Below, piece by piece: positions 1-5,824 of a DNA stretch of 5,970 nucleotides. Location: contig CAKZQX010000234.1 of NCBI GenBank assembly GCA_937141995.1, forward strand, positions 1 to 5,970, written 5' to 3'. The notes beneath the pieces were generated by a model. It saw only the letters and a list, made by a program, of their open reading frames with translations, had not been told where the DNA came from and ran no database searches. The DNA comes from an uncultured Chloroflexaceae bacterium. GTDB taxonomy: Bacteria; Chloroflexota; Chloroflexia; Chloroflexales; Chloroflexaceae. Made by a program: the position numbers and the translations under genes. How positions within the stretch are numbered: the stretch's first letter is position 1; each line of letters opens with the position of its first letter.

Positions 1-1
1 C

Positions 2-409
2 ACCAGTGCCGGGCATAATCCGCCGCTGCTCTACCGTCCGGCCACCCGGACGTTTGAAGAACTCTGGACGCCGGGGATTGCACTCGGGGTGCTGGCGGAG
101 GTGACGCTGCAGGAGGACCGGGTGACGCTGGCCCCCGGCGATCTGCTGGTCTGCTACACCGATGGTGTAACCGAGGCGATCAACGAGCAGACCGAGCCGT
201 TCGAGAAGTCGCGGCTGTGCGATCTCATTGCGCAGCACCACGCGGCCGGCGCGAGCGATCTGCTGGCGGCGATCACGGCGGCGGTGGCCCGCTTCACCCA
301 CGGTCAGGTGCCCTTTGATGATATTACGCTGGTGGTGGTCAAACGGGAGGCGGATGGGTGGGACATCGGCGCAGCAGGATCAACTCCGGTTGAGCAGCTT
401 GAAAAATGA
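2..409 (+). CDS. SpoIIE/RsbU-type PP2C serine phosphatase, C-terminal fragment
   Basis: Partial gene: the reading frame is open from the first base, so the N-terminus lies outside the window, and 135 residues remain. They match the C-terminal half of the SpoIIE/RsbU phosphatase domain: an AGHNPPLLYR motif at fragment residues 3-12, a G-I-A-L-G-V turn at about 25-30, the metal-site motif CYTDGVTEA at about 51-59, and the DDITLVVVK strand close to the end, which supplies another metal-binding aspartate. Family members use Mn/Mg to dephosphorylate phosphoserine on anti-sigma-factor antagonists, often under control of N-terminal sensor domains that cannot be seen here. About 20 residues follow the catalytic core. 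The key residues in view are intact, so it is probably functional. It converges on the cytochrome gene with a 57-bp gap. Family assignment is firm; substrate is unknown. Confidence 0.9.
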   Translation, partial: TSAGHNPPLLYRPATRTFEELWTPGIALGVLAEVTLQEDRVTLAPGDLLVCYTDGVTEAINEQTEPFEKSRLCDLIAQHHAAGASDLLAAITAAVARFTHGQVPFDDITLVVVKREADGWDIGAAGSTPVEQLEK

Positions 410-466
410 GCGGTTCATGCCTGGCCGAGACATAGCCCACCCTCCGCGCAACCCGCGCCGGTTCGC

Positions 467-928
467 CTATGGTGCCGGTGTGGGTGTGGGGGTGGGCGGC
501 ACAACATCAGCATGGCAGCGCTCGCAGGAAATATCGGGCTCATTCGGGTGATCTGGGATGTCGATATCAACCTGGTGCATGCTGTGACAACTGGGGCAGG
601 TAATCCGCACCGGCGAGCCGTTATGACAGGCATTACAACTGGGGTGCGGTTCATGCTCCATGGCAACCACTTCCGGGGGATGCACGCTGTGGCAGACAAT
701 ACAGTTATCATTGACCCGCAGGGCCTCGGGGATCGGGATCGAAACGCCCGGCGCGCGCGCGCTCGTGCCGGTGGTCGGCGTGACCGTTATTGACGCAACT
801 TCTGTCGGGATAGATGTAGGCGTTGGCCGGGGGGGCGTGGTTCGGCTCTCGGTCGCTCTGCTTGCATTACAACTGAAGAGCAGTAAGATCAGGCAGGTGA
901 TCAGCAGTCCGGAGATCCGGCGACTCAT
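467..928 (-). CDS. small tetraheme c-type cytochrome, probable lipoprotein
   Basis: 153 residues from the ATG at 928, chosen over an upstream in-frame GTG (976) because AAGGAA lies 8 nt before it and the export signal then starts at residue 1. The N-terminus has Arg3-Arg4, a hydrophobic stretch at 7-19 and an LFSC lipobox-like end, so Cys20 may be lipidated. A Thr/Pro-rich linker fills about 28-66. Four CXXCH haem c sites follow: CIVCH (76-80), CNACH (98-102), CPSCH (111-115) and CERCH (135-139). Additional His residues (83, 92, 95, 118, 127) could be distal ligands. It should be exported, carry four covalent haems and move electrons at the outer face of the membrane. The C-terminus is again Pro-Thr repeats. 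No redox partner or haem-ligation gene is nearby. It reads divergently from the hybrid kinase. The specific pathway cannot be assigned. Confidence 0.88.
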   Translation of the reverse strand: MSRRISGLLITCLILLLFSCNASRATESRTTPPRPTPTSIPTEVASITVTPTTGTSARAPGVSIPIPEALRVNDNCIVCHSVHPPEVVAMEHEPHPSCNACHNGSPVRITCPSCHSMHQVDIDIPDHPNEPDISCERCHADVVPPTPTPTPAP

Positions 929-936
929 GGGTACGC

Positions 937-942
937 TTCCTT
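937..942 (-). promoter_or_regulatory. ribosome binding site of the tetraheme cytochrome
   Basis: On the minus strand AAGGAA stands 8 nt before the ATG at 928. It decides between this start and the GTG 48 nt upstream, which has no comparable signal and would put extra polar residues ahead of the export signal. Confidence 0.7.
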
Positions 943-1041
943 GATAATACTGGTGACAGGGGAAGAGCGGTGCCACACACCGGCGGATGCTCTACCGGCA
1001 GCAGCATGAGCAGGATTGACCATGAACAGTGATATGGACCT

Positions 1042-1047
1042 ATTATA
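1042..1047 (-). promoter_or_regulatory. possible -10 box for the cytochrome gene
   Basis: A perfect TATAAT on the minus strand lies in the left inverted end of the MITE-like element, about 115 nt before the cytochrome start codon. No good -35 hexamer is found at 16-18 bp (candidates such as CACTAC are poor), so this is only a candidate. Confidence 0.3.
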
Positions 1048-1135
1048 GCAACCCTAAATTCGTCGTAGTGCCGCCTTCAGGCGGTTGAGAGTGCATCCCT
1101 GAGAGTCAGTTCACAACCAATGTAGGATTGCTATA
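1044..1135. repeat. MITE-like element with terminal inverted repeats
   Basis: The ends at 1044-1056 and 1123-1135 are inverted repeats matching at 12 of 13 positions (TAGG-G/A-TTGCTATA when read inward to outward on the right side). The ~92-bp interior has no credible gene. It contains a hairpin CCGCC-TTCA-GGCGG at 1071-1084 and a 7-bp direct repeat TGAGAGT at 1086-1092 and 1100-1106. Small non-coding elements with terminal inverted repeats and an internal palindrome are usually moved in trans by a transposase or are repeated extragenic palindromes. No target duplication is obvious, so the call rests on the inverted ends alone and could be wrong. Confidence 0.42.
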
Positions 1136-1139
1136 TAAT
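1110..1139 (+). promoter_or_regulatory. candidate sigma-70-type promoter at the right end of the MITE-like element
   Basis: TTCACA (1110-1115), an 18-bp spacer and TATAAT (1134-1139) on the + strand give a plausible promoter reading rightward toward the hybrid kinase. The -10 box overlaps the right inverted end. The predicted start near 1146 would lie upstream of the second candidate promoter. Confidence 0.35.
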
Positions 1140-1172
1140 CGAAGTCGGCCTGGCCTGTATAGTTCTGTGCGG

Positions 1173-1201
1173 TTGACTTTACCTGATAAAATCAGCATAA
1201 T
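1173..1201 (+). promoter_or_regulatory. sigma-70-type promoter upstream of the hybrid kinase
   Basis: TTGACT (1173-1178), an exact 17-bp spacer and CATAAT (1196-1201): each hexamer differs from consensus at one base. It is the best promoter-like match noticed in this intergenic region. A start near 1208 gives a leader of about 310 nt before the kinase ATG, and that leader would include the whole of structured repeat A. No experimental support is available from sequence alone. Confidence 0.55.
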
Positions 1202-1225
1202 AGGACCATACACAGCCATGTAGTG

Positions 1226-1438
1226 ACACGCGTTACGCCGTGGGAGTCTGGACCACGCACAACACAACATGTGCGAACATCGCGCAACGGCCACTGCTGC
1301 CATAGATCAGGTAATCCTGCGTCTGGTGGGGGATATTGCCTTCGGCCGGGCGGAAGAGAACCGATCGTTTGCACAAAAAGTTCACAACGTGATTTTTTTG
1401 TGCAAACGAAAAAGAGAGTACCATGCTACGGCGGGCGA
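1226..1438 (+). repeat. structured intergenic repeat, copy A
   Basis: This is one of two related copies, the other being at 5825-5966. The left edge is taken at the shared 12-mer at 1226-1237 (11 of 12 identical to 5825-5836). The left core at 1338-1356 matches 5864-5882 at 17 of 19 positions, and the right module at 1418-1438 matches 5946-5966 at 18 of 21. Between the cores is a strong hairpin (1366-1408) unrelated in sequence to that in copy B. Copy A has about 70 more bases than B between the 12-mer and the left core. These hold small stems, including CGTGG/CCACG (1239-1257) and CGCACA/TGTGCG (1256-1275). Short open frames across it look like chance products. Confidence 0.7.
1366..1408. 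repeat. long hairpin inside repeat copy A
   Basis: The arms 1366-1379 and 1395-1408 form a perfect 14-bp stem (CGTTTGCACAAAAA and its complement). The enclosed 15 nt contain a second small stem TCAC-AAC-GTGA (1382-1392). It is not a normal intrinsic terminator, because the T run is inside the stem and what follows is A-rich. It could fold in the kinase leader RNA or extrude as a DNA cruciform. Confidence 0.75.
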
Positions 1439-1452
1439 AGCTGACGTTCGGG

Positions 1453-1468
1453 TCGGTCACCAGACCGA
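1453..1468 (+). promoter_or_regulatory. short hairpin in the hybrid kinase leader
   Basis: TCGGTC (1453-1458) and GACCGA (1463-1468) form a perfect 6-bp stem with an ACCA loop, ending about 50 nt before the kinase start. It may be a leader RNA element or an operator, and chance occurrence is possible. The sequence GAAGCTG flanks it on both sides (1437-1443, 1471-1477). Confidence 0.3.
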
Positions 1469-1510
1469 AAGAAGCTGCACCGCGTAATGCGTATTAATGA
1501 CGGAATAGAT

Positions 1511-1514
1511 GGAG
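1511..1514 (+). promoter_or_regulatory. ribosome binding site deciding the hybrid kinase start
   Basis: GGAG is 6 nt before the ATG at 1521. The ATG at 1509 overlaps this site and has only a weak CGGAAT ahead of it, so 1521 is the better start. Confidence 0.6.
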
Positions 1515-1520
1515 ATAGGC

Positions 1521-3569
1521 ATGGACGCTGCGATGCACACACAACTCGCAGACGTAGTTCGGAGTCAGCGCAAACCCCTCATCGACCAGTGGTATGCCGG
1601 CCTCATCGCGACCGGGTTTAGCCCGTTTGGTGGAGCCGAGATCTGCCGGCGGCTGGATACGCTCGTTGATCAGTTAATTGAGATGCTGGTTGCCGCGACC
1701 TTTGTCCCGGCCCAGGCGCACACCATCGGCGCGACACTGATCGATCTGCATTTTACCCGGTCGACCGCCCTGGAACACACCTTGCTGATCATGGGACAAA
1801 CGTTGTATGCCGCTGTGCCGGAGGATAGTCTGCCGCTGCTGACAACGCGTATGCCGGCCCTGCTTGCCGGGATCGCGGCCGGGTTTACCCAGCGGATGTT
1901 GAGCGTTATGCTGGCCGAACAGGAGATCTTTCGCCAGGCGGTGCTGGCGGCCCGGCAGCAGGCCCAACTGGCGTTGCAGGCCAGTAATCTGCGCCTGGAG
2001 ACGGTGGTGTCCAATGCGCCGCTGATCCTGCTCACGATTGACCGGGAGAACATCATCACCCTGGCAACCGGGCGGGGGTTGGCTGCGGTCGGGCTGAAGC
2101 GCGAAGATCTGGTGGGCCAGTCCTTCCTCGAATTCTTTGCCGATCGTCCGATGAGCCTGGAGCGCTATCGCCGGGCGCTTGGCGGTGAGTCGTTCACCAG
2201 TGTGACGACGTTTGGCGACCGGATGTATGAGGCCCACTTTACAACGCTGTCTGACGCGGACGGTATGCTCACCGAGGTGATCGTGGTTGCCGTTGATGTC
2301 ACCGAGCGGGAGCATGCTCAGGCGGCGTTAGAAGCTGAGCGCGCTAACCTGGCGCGCCGCGTGGCCGCGAGTACTGCGGAACTGCGCCAGGCAAATGTGG
2401 ATCTAATGCGCGCAAATCAGCTCAAGGATGACTTTCTTGCCAATATGTCGCATGAACTGCGCACGCCGCTCCATGCGATTCTGGTATTGACTGAGGCATT
2501 ACGCTCGGGCGTCTATGATCCAATGACCGACCAGCAGGATGTGCGGTTGCAGCAGATTGATGCCAGCGGGCGGCATCTGCTGGCTCTGATCAACGATATC
2601 CTGGATCTGGCGAAAATTGGGGCTGGGAAGATGGAACTGGACCGGCATTCGACCAATATTATTCAGGTCTGCCAGACCAGTCTCAAACTGATCGACCAGG
2701 AGGCCCAGCGCAAATCTCAACGTATTGTCACCCAATTTGACTCGCAGGTGACAACCACGCTGGTCGACTCGCGGCGGCTAACGCAAATCCTGGTCAACCT
2801 GTTGAACAACGCGGTCAAGTTTACCCCCTCGAATGGCACTATCGGGCTGACGGTTGTGGGTGATGCGGCGCAGCAGACGATCAGCTTTACCGTCTGGGAT
2901 ACCGGGATTGGCATCGCCGAGGAGGATCTGTCCCGGCTGTTTCAGCCGTTTGTCCAGATCGACAGCAGCCTGGCACGGGCCTATGACGGTACCGGGTTGG
3001 GGCTGGTGCTGGTGTACCATCTGACGGAACTGCATGGCGGGAGTATCGCGGTCAGCAGTACGCCGGATGAGGGTAGCCGGTTTACGGTGACGCTGCCCTG
3101 GATGCCGGCAGCCGATCTGCCTGCCGGGGCGGAACTGGATGCAGACGAGGCGCTGCCGGCAACCCACAGTCTCCCCCTCAACGGGCAACCAGTGATTGTC
3201 CTGGCCGAAGATCATCCGGTAACGATGACCCTGCTGTCGGACTATCTGCTGCTCCGGGGCTACCGGGTGATCATCGCCTGCAACGGGGTTGAGGCCGTTG
3301 AACGTACTCAGGAGAGCCGCCCGGATCTGATCGTGATGGATATTCAGATGCCGGGACTCAATGGATTTGATGCCATCAAGTATATTCGCGCCGATGCCAC
3401 GCTGACGCATATTCCGATTATCGCCGTTACTGCGCTGGCAATGCCCGGCGATCGCGAGCGCTGTCTGGCGGCCGGCGTGAATGAGTATCTGAGCAAACCG
3501 ATCAGCCTGCAGCAGTTGACCACAACAATTGAGCATCTGCGCCGGGAGGGTGGCCAACCTACGCCCTGA
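1521..3569 (+). CDS. hybrid sensor histidine kinase (RsbR-like N-terminus, PAS, HisKA, HATPase, receiver)
   Basis: 682 residues from the ATG at 1521; an ATG at 1509 would add four. No signal peptide or membrane segment is seen, so it is cytoplasmic. Residues 1-140 are helical and resemble the non-haem-globin-like N-terminal domain of RsbR-type proteins; this is the least certain part. A PAS domain covers about 157-264, followed by a coiled coil (265-300). The dimerisation and phosphoacceptor helix has FLANMSHELRTPLHA with His311. The ATPase domain shows the N box (NLLNNAVKF, Asn430), the G1 box DTGIG (Asp460) and the G2 box DGTGLGL (489-495). A receiver domain (about 558-676) has Glu563-Asp564, phosphoacceptor Asp607 in MDIQMPG, Thr637 and Lys659, so all key residues are present. 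It should autophosphorylate on His311 and relay to Asp607, with output through an unseen partner. It ends 17 bp from the convergent second kinase. The signal is unknown. Confidence 0.93.
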   Translation: MDAAMHTQLADVVRSQRKPLIDQWYAGLIATGFSPFGGAEICRRLDTLVDQLIEMLVAATFVPAQAHTIGATLIDLHFTRSTALEHTLLIMGQTLYAAVPEDSLPLLTTRMPALLAGIAAGFTQRMLSVMLAEQEIFRQAVLAARQQAQLALQASNLRLETVVSNAPLILLTIDRENIITLATGRGLAAVGLKREDLVGQSFLEFFADRPMSLERYRRALGGESFTSVTTFGDRMYEAHFTTLSDADGMLTEVIVVAVDVTEREHAQAALEAERANLARRVAASTAELRQANVDLMRANQLKDDFLANMSHELRTPLHAILVLTEALRSGVYDPMTDQQDVRLQQIDASGRHLLALINDILDLAKIGAGKMELDRHSTNIIQVCQTSLKLIDQEAQRKSQRIVTQFDSQVTTTLVDSRRLTQILVNLLNNAVKFTPSNGTIGLTVVGDAAQQTISFTVWDTGIGIAEEDLSRLFQPFVQIDSSLARAYDGTGLGLVLVYHLTELHGGSIAVSSTPDEGSRFTVTLPWMPAADLPAGAELDADEALPATHSLPLNGQPVIVLAEDHPVTMTLLSDYLLLRGYRVIIACNGVEAVERTQESRPDLIVMDIQMPGLNGFDAIKYIRADATLTHIPIIAVTALAMPGDRERCLAAGVNEYLSKPISLQQLTTTIEHLRREGGQPTP

Positions 3570-3586
3570 GCTACAACTGCCGGCTG

Positions 3587-5077
3587 TCAACCCGGCGCGG
3601 CGACTTCCCCGACGCTGCGTGTGGCGCGGGGTTCGGCGGCCAGCGGGAGCGTTACGGTAAAGCTACTACCGACCCCCTCCTGACTGGTAACGTCAATCGA
3701 ACCGCTGTGGAGCGTGACCAGTTCCTTAACTATGTAGAGACCCACGCCAATGCCATGCTGCTGGTGCTGCATCGCATTGGGCGCGCGATAAAAGCTCTGG
3801 AACAGGTGCGGTAGCGCTTCGGCGGGAATACCGATGCCCTGGTCGGTAACGCTTACACAGACCTGCGCGGCCCGTTGCTCAACGCGCACCTCCACCCGGC
3901 CGGCGGGCCGGCTGTACTTGATCGCATTCTGGAGCAGGTTGCGCACCACCTGCCGCAGGGCGACCGCGTCACCCCCAACAAACAGGGACTCCGGCGCGGG
4001 TTGGTATATCAGTAGCGTATCGGTGTGGGTTGCCTGCAACTCCTCCACAACCTGGTTCACCAGGGTACCCAGTTCAAGCGGCATCTGCTGAATACAAAAG
4101 TGGCCCATCTGTAACCGCGACAGGTCAAGCAGGGTCTCAATCAGCTCTTTAAAGCAGTTGGTCTGGGTAGCAATTACCTGGAGCGCGCGCTGCTCGCGGT
4201 CCGTAAGCGGGGAGGCCGGATCGGCGCGGTGCGCCAGCAGCCGGGAGTAACCCAGCATGCTGGTCAGGGGAGTCTTCAGCTCATGCGCCACAACCGAGAG
4301 GAACTGATCACGCTCCCGGATGGCGGCCTGGGTTTGCCGGTAGAGGCGCGCATTATCAACACCCATGGCAATGCGGTAGGCCAGATCTTCAATCAGGGGC
4401 AGATCCCGGCTCTGGTAGTGGTCTACGCGGGACGAAACCAGCGCCAGCGTTCCCAGCACATTGCCCCGTACCAGCAGCGGGACAACGATAGCCGAGCGGG
4501 TACCCAGTTCACGCACCAGATGTTGATGCTCCGTATCCCGGGTATACACCTCCAGCACAGTATCCGAAATGTCCGACATCACTTCCGGCCGGCCGGTCTC
4601 GATTACCTTGAGCACCGGGTGGGGTAGATTTGGATCGATCGGGTAGTGGCACGCTATCTTTTCCAGCAGATACTCCTGCTCGGGGTAGCGATGGACCGCG
4701 GCCACCCGCTGAATCTGTCCATCGTCCCCAACCAGGTTAATCACACACCAGTCGGCCAGGTAGGGCACAACCAGTCGGGCCACTTGCTCCAGGGTGTCGC
4801 TATAGGCTAGCGAGAAGGCCAGCACCCGACTCACCTCGGCCAGAAATGCCTGCTGCTCGCGGACATGTTCGGCCTTGCTGCGCGCGTTATACTCGCGGGA
4901 GAGCAGGCGATCCTTCTGCCGCAGCAGCGACTCAAGATAGGCCACTTGTTCGCTTAACCGGTGTTGACGTTCGTGGCAGTGCTGGTCGTCGCTCGCAAAC
5001 GCTGTACGCGCAGTGGGTAATTCGGCTTGCTGTTGTTCCACAGTTTCCTGCATCTGTTGCAAATATGCTAAAGTCAT
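3587..5077 (-). CDS. GAF-domain sensor histidine kinase
   Basis: 496 residues from the ATG at 5077; an adjacent GTG at 5080 is the alternative. The minus-strand AGGA is 7 nt from the ATG but only 4 nt from the GTG, which favours the ATG. Residues 1-75 are a Gln/Glu-rich coiled coil. A GAF domain covers about 80-245, with SAIVVPLLVRGNVLGTLAL in its core. HisKA has FLSVVAHELKTPLTSMLGY with phosphoacceptor His265. The ATPase domain has the N box NLLQNAIKY (Asn384), the G1 box DQGIGIP (Asp412) and the G2 box GIGVGL (442-447). There is no membrane segment and no receiver domain, so the protein is a soluble kinase that must pass phosphate to a separate regulator, and none is encoded here. GAF domains bind small ligands, chromophores or haem, but the sequence does not show which. 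Whether it signals together with the convergent hybrid kinase is speculative. Confidence 0.93.
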   Translation of the reverse strand: MTLAYLQQMQETVEQQQAELPTARTAFASDDQHCHERQHRLSEQVAYLESLLRQKDRLLSREYNARSKAEHVREQQAFLAEVSRVLAFSLAYSDTLEQVARLVVPYLADWCVINLVGDDGQIQRVAAVHRYPEQEYLLEKIACHYPIDPNLPHPVLKVIETGRPEVMSDISDTVLEVYTRDTEHQHLVRELGTRSAIVVPLLVRGNVLGTLALVSSRVDHYQSRDLPLIEDLAYRIAMGVDNARLYRQTQAAIRERDQFLSVVAHELKTPLTSMLGYSRLLAHRADPASPLTDREQRALQVIATQTNCFKELIETLLDLSRLQMGHFCIQQMPLELGTLVNQVVEELQATHTDTLLIYQPAPESLFVGGDAVALRQVVRNLLQNAIKYSRPAGRVEVRVEQRAAQVCVSVTDQGIGIPAEALPHLFQSFYRAPNAMQHQQHGIGVGLYIVKELVTLHSGSIDVTSQEGVGSSFTVTLPLAAEPRATRSVGEVAAPG

Positions 5078-5084
5078 CACGCGA

Positions 5085-5088
5085 TCCT
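5085..5088 (-). promoter_or_regulatory. ribosome binding site of the GAF histidine kinase
   Basis: Minus-strand AGGA is 7 nt from the ATG at 5077 and 4 nt from the GTG at 5080. The spacing favours the ATG. Confidence 0.5.
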
Positions 5089-5120
5089 GGCAGTATTCAG
5101 TTCATACATTGTGGCGGAAA

Positions 5121-5138
5121 CATGCCCTTCGTTGCATG
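5121..5138. promoter_or_regulatory. inverted repeat CATGC-N8-GCATG upstream of the GAF kinase
   Basis: Two 5-bp arms (5121-5125, 5134-5138) are separated by 8 bp, about 45 bp before the kinase start codon. The geometry resembles a dimeric regulator site, but with arms this short chance is a real possibility. Confidence 0.2.
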
Positions 5139-5157
5139 ACACACCTTCACCTACGCT

Positions 5158-5171
5158 CAACACCGGTGTTG
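5158..5171. promoter_or_regulatory. 14-bp perfect palindrome, candidate operator
   Basis: CAACACCGGTGTTG reads identically on both strands. It lies in the 197-bp gap between the small-protein gene and the GAF kinase, about 80 bp upstream of the kinase start and about 100 bp downstream of the small gene's stop. An operator for a dimeric regulator is the likeliest reading. No T run follows, so it is not a terminator. A further 10-bp palindrome AGCTATAGCT lies at 5192-5201, inside a GCAGC/GCTGC stem (5190-5212). No convincing -35/-10 pair was found in this gap. Confidence 0.35.
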
Positions 5172-5274
5172 GGTGGAGCCGCAGACAACGCAGCTATAGC
5201 TATCCACGCTGCCTGCGGGAAATGCATACGTCCTGGTTCCAATGCAGGATGTGCCATTTCGTGTGCAGGTCGGC

Positions 5275-5769
5275 TTATCCCGGCAGGGTTTCGCAGAGAT
5301 TGACTGCGGTGTAGAAGGCACGGCGCAACCATCCATGCGGAGCCGCGATCACCTGCCCATCGGGGCGCTGAATGCGCCAGGAGGGTTCTTCCCGCCAGAA
5401 ATGCCATGTTTCGTCATGTTCCCAGGGTAGATCAGCCACAACCTGGCCCTCGGTGTTGCGGTTCAGCGAGAGCATCAGCATGATAAATTTGTCGCTCTCG
5501 GCGGGAAACTCTTCCAGCAGCGCACTGTAGAAAGAGCTCTCCGCACGCTCGGTCGCTGTCTCCGGGTTTGTTGCCGAGGGCGCGACTTCCGGCAGTAGAT
5601 CACCATAATAAGTATCCAGCAGTTGCTCAATCTGCATCATCAGATGCTTGTCCAGGTAAACCTGGTACTCGCCGCGGTCAGTTTCATGAAAATGCTGACG
5701 AATATCTTCAAGTAATGCGATAGCTTTATCAAGTAAATTAACATCGATTTCATGCTGCACTGCGGTCAT
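5275..5769 (-). CDS. small acidic Trp-rich protein of unknown function
   Basis: 164 residues from the ATG at 5769, chosen over an upstream in-frame GTG (5787) because a full AAGGAGGT lies 5 nt before it. I do not recognise the family. Residues 1-58 look like two amphipathic helices rich in Glu, Asp, Gln and His. A Pro/Thr/Ala linker at about 60-75 follows, then a mixed domain with five Trp (116, 122, 125, 131, 147), including WEHDETWHFWREE and WRIQRPDGQV. The end, PHGWLRRAFYTAVNLC, is more basic. There is no signal peptide, membrane segment, cysteine cluster or known catalytic motif; the single Cys is at 159. It is probably cytoplasmic. The 197-bp gap to the downstream kinase argues against tight coupling. 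The strong ribosome site and consistent codon use support a real gene. Confidence 0.82.
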   Translation of the reverse strand: MTAVQHEIDVNLLDKAIALLEDIRQHFHETDRGEYQVYLDKHLMMQIEQLLDTYYGDLLPEVAPSATNPETATERAESSFYSALLEEFPAESDKFIMLMLSLNRNTEGQVVADLPWEHDETWHFWREEPSWRIQRPDGQVIAAPHGWLRRAFYTAVNLCETLPG

Positions 5770-5774
5770 AATTG

Positions 5775-5782
5775 ACCTCCTT
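5775..5782 (-). promoter_or_regulatory. consensus Shine-Dalgarno of the small Trp-rich protein
   Basis: AAGGAGGT on the minus strand is complementary to the 16S rRNA tail and sits 5 nt before the ATG. It is the strongest ribosome site in the window, overlaps the alternative upstream GTG frame, and fixes the start. Confidence 0.85.
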
Positions 5783-5824
5783 ATCACTCAAAACGAGCCG
5801 ACATGGGCCAATACCATTCAAATA

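Noticed and set aside
512..944. Two + strand open frames opposite the cytochrome.
   Set aside because: They are antisense to a gene with four CXXCH motifs, an export signal and a ribosome site, and their translations show no domain.
929..976. Longer cytochrome starting at the GTG at 976.
   Set aside because: It would place 16 mixed residues before the export signal and lacks the AAGGAA site that precedes the ATG at 928.
1366..1408. Hairpin of repeat A as an intrinsic terminator.
   Set aside because: The T run belongs to the stem itself and the sequence after the hairpin is A-rich on the + strand; the minus strand shows no free T tract beyond the T-rich end that suits a terminator for any gene there.
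1106..1487. Several overlapping small open frames on both strands across the intergenic region.
   Set aside because: They run through the MITE-like element and repeat A, have no ribosome sites or recognisable domains, and owe their openness to hairpin and repeat sequence.
3579..3596. GCCGG/CCGGC inverted repeat between the convergent kinase genes, as a bidirectional terminator.
   Set aside because: The stem is 5 bp with an 8-nt loop, it overlaps the end of the GAF kinase gene, and there is no T run on either strand.
5081..5407. Open frames on both strands over the gap between the GAF kinase and the small gene (for example 5013-5303 and 5111-5314 on +, 5147-5407 on -).
   Set aside because: They overlap well-supported genes in other frames, lack ribosome sites and have no recognisable protein features.
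5078..5769. Operon of the small Trp-rich gene and the GAF kinase.
   Set aside because: They share a strand, but the 197-bp gap with its own palindromes makes independent expression at least as likely.
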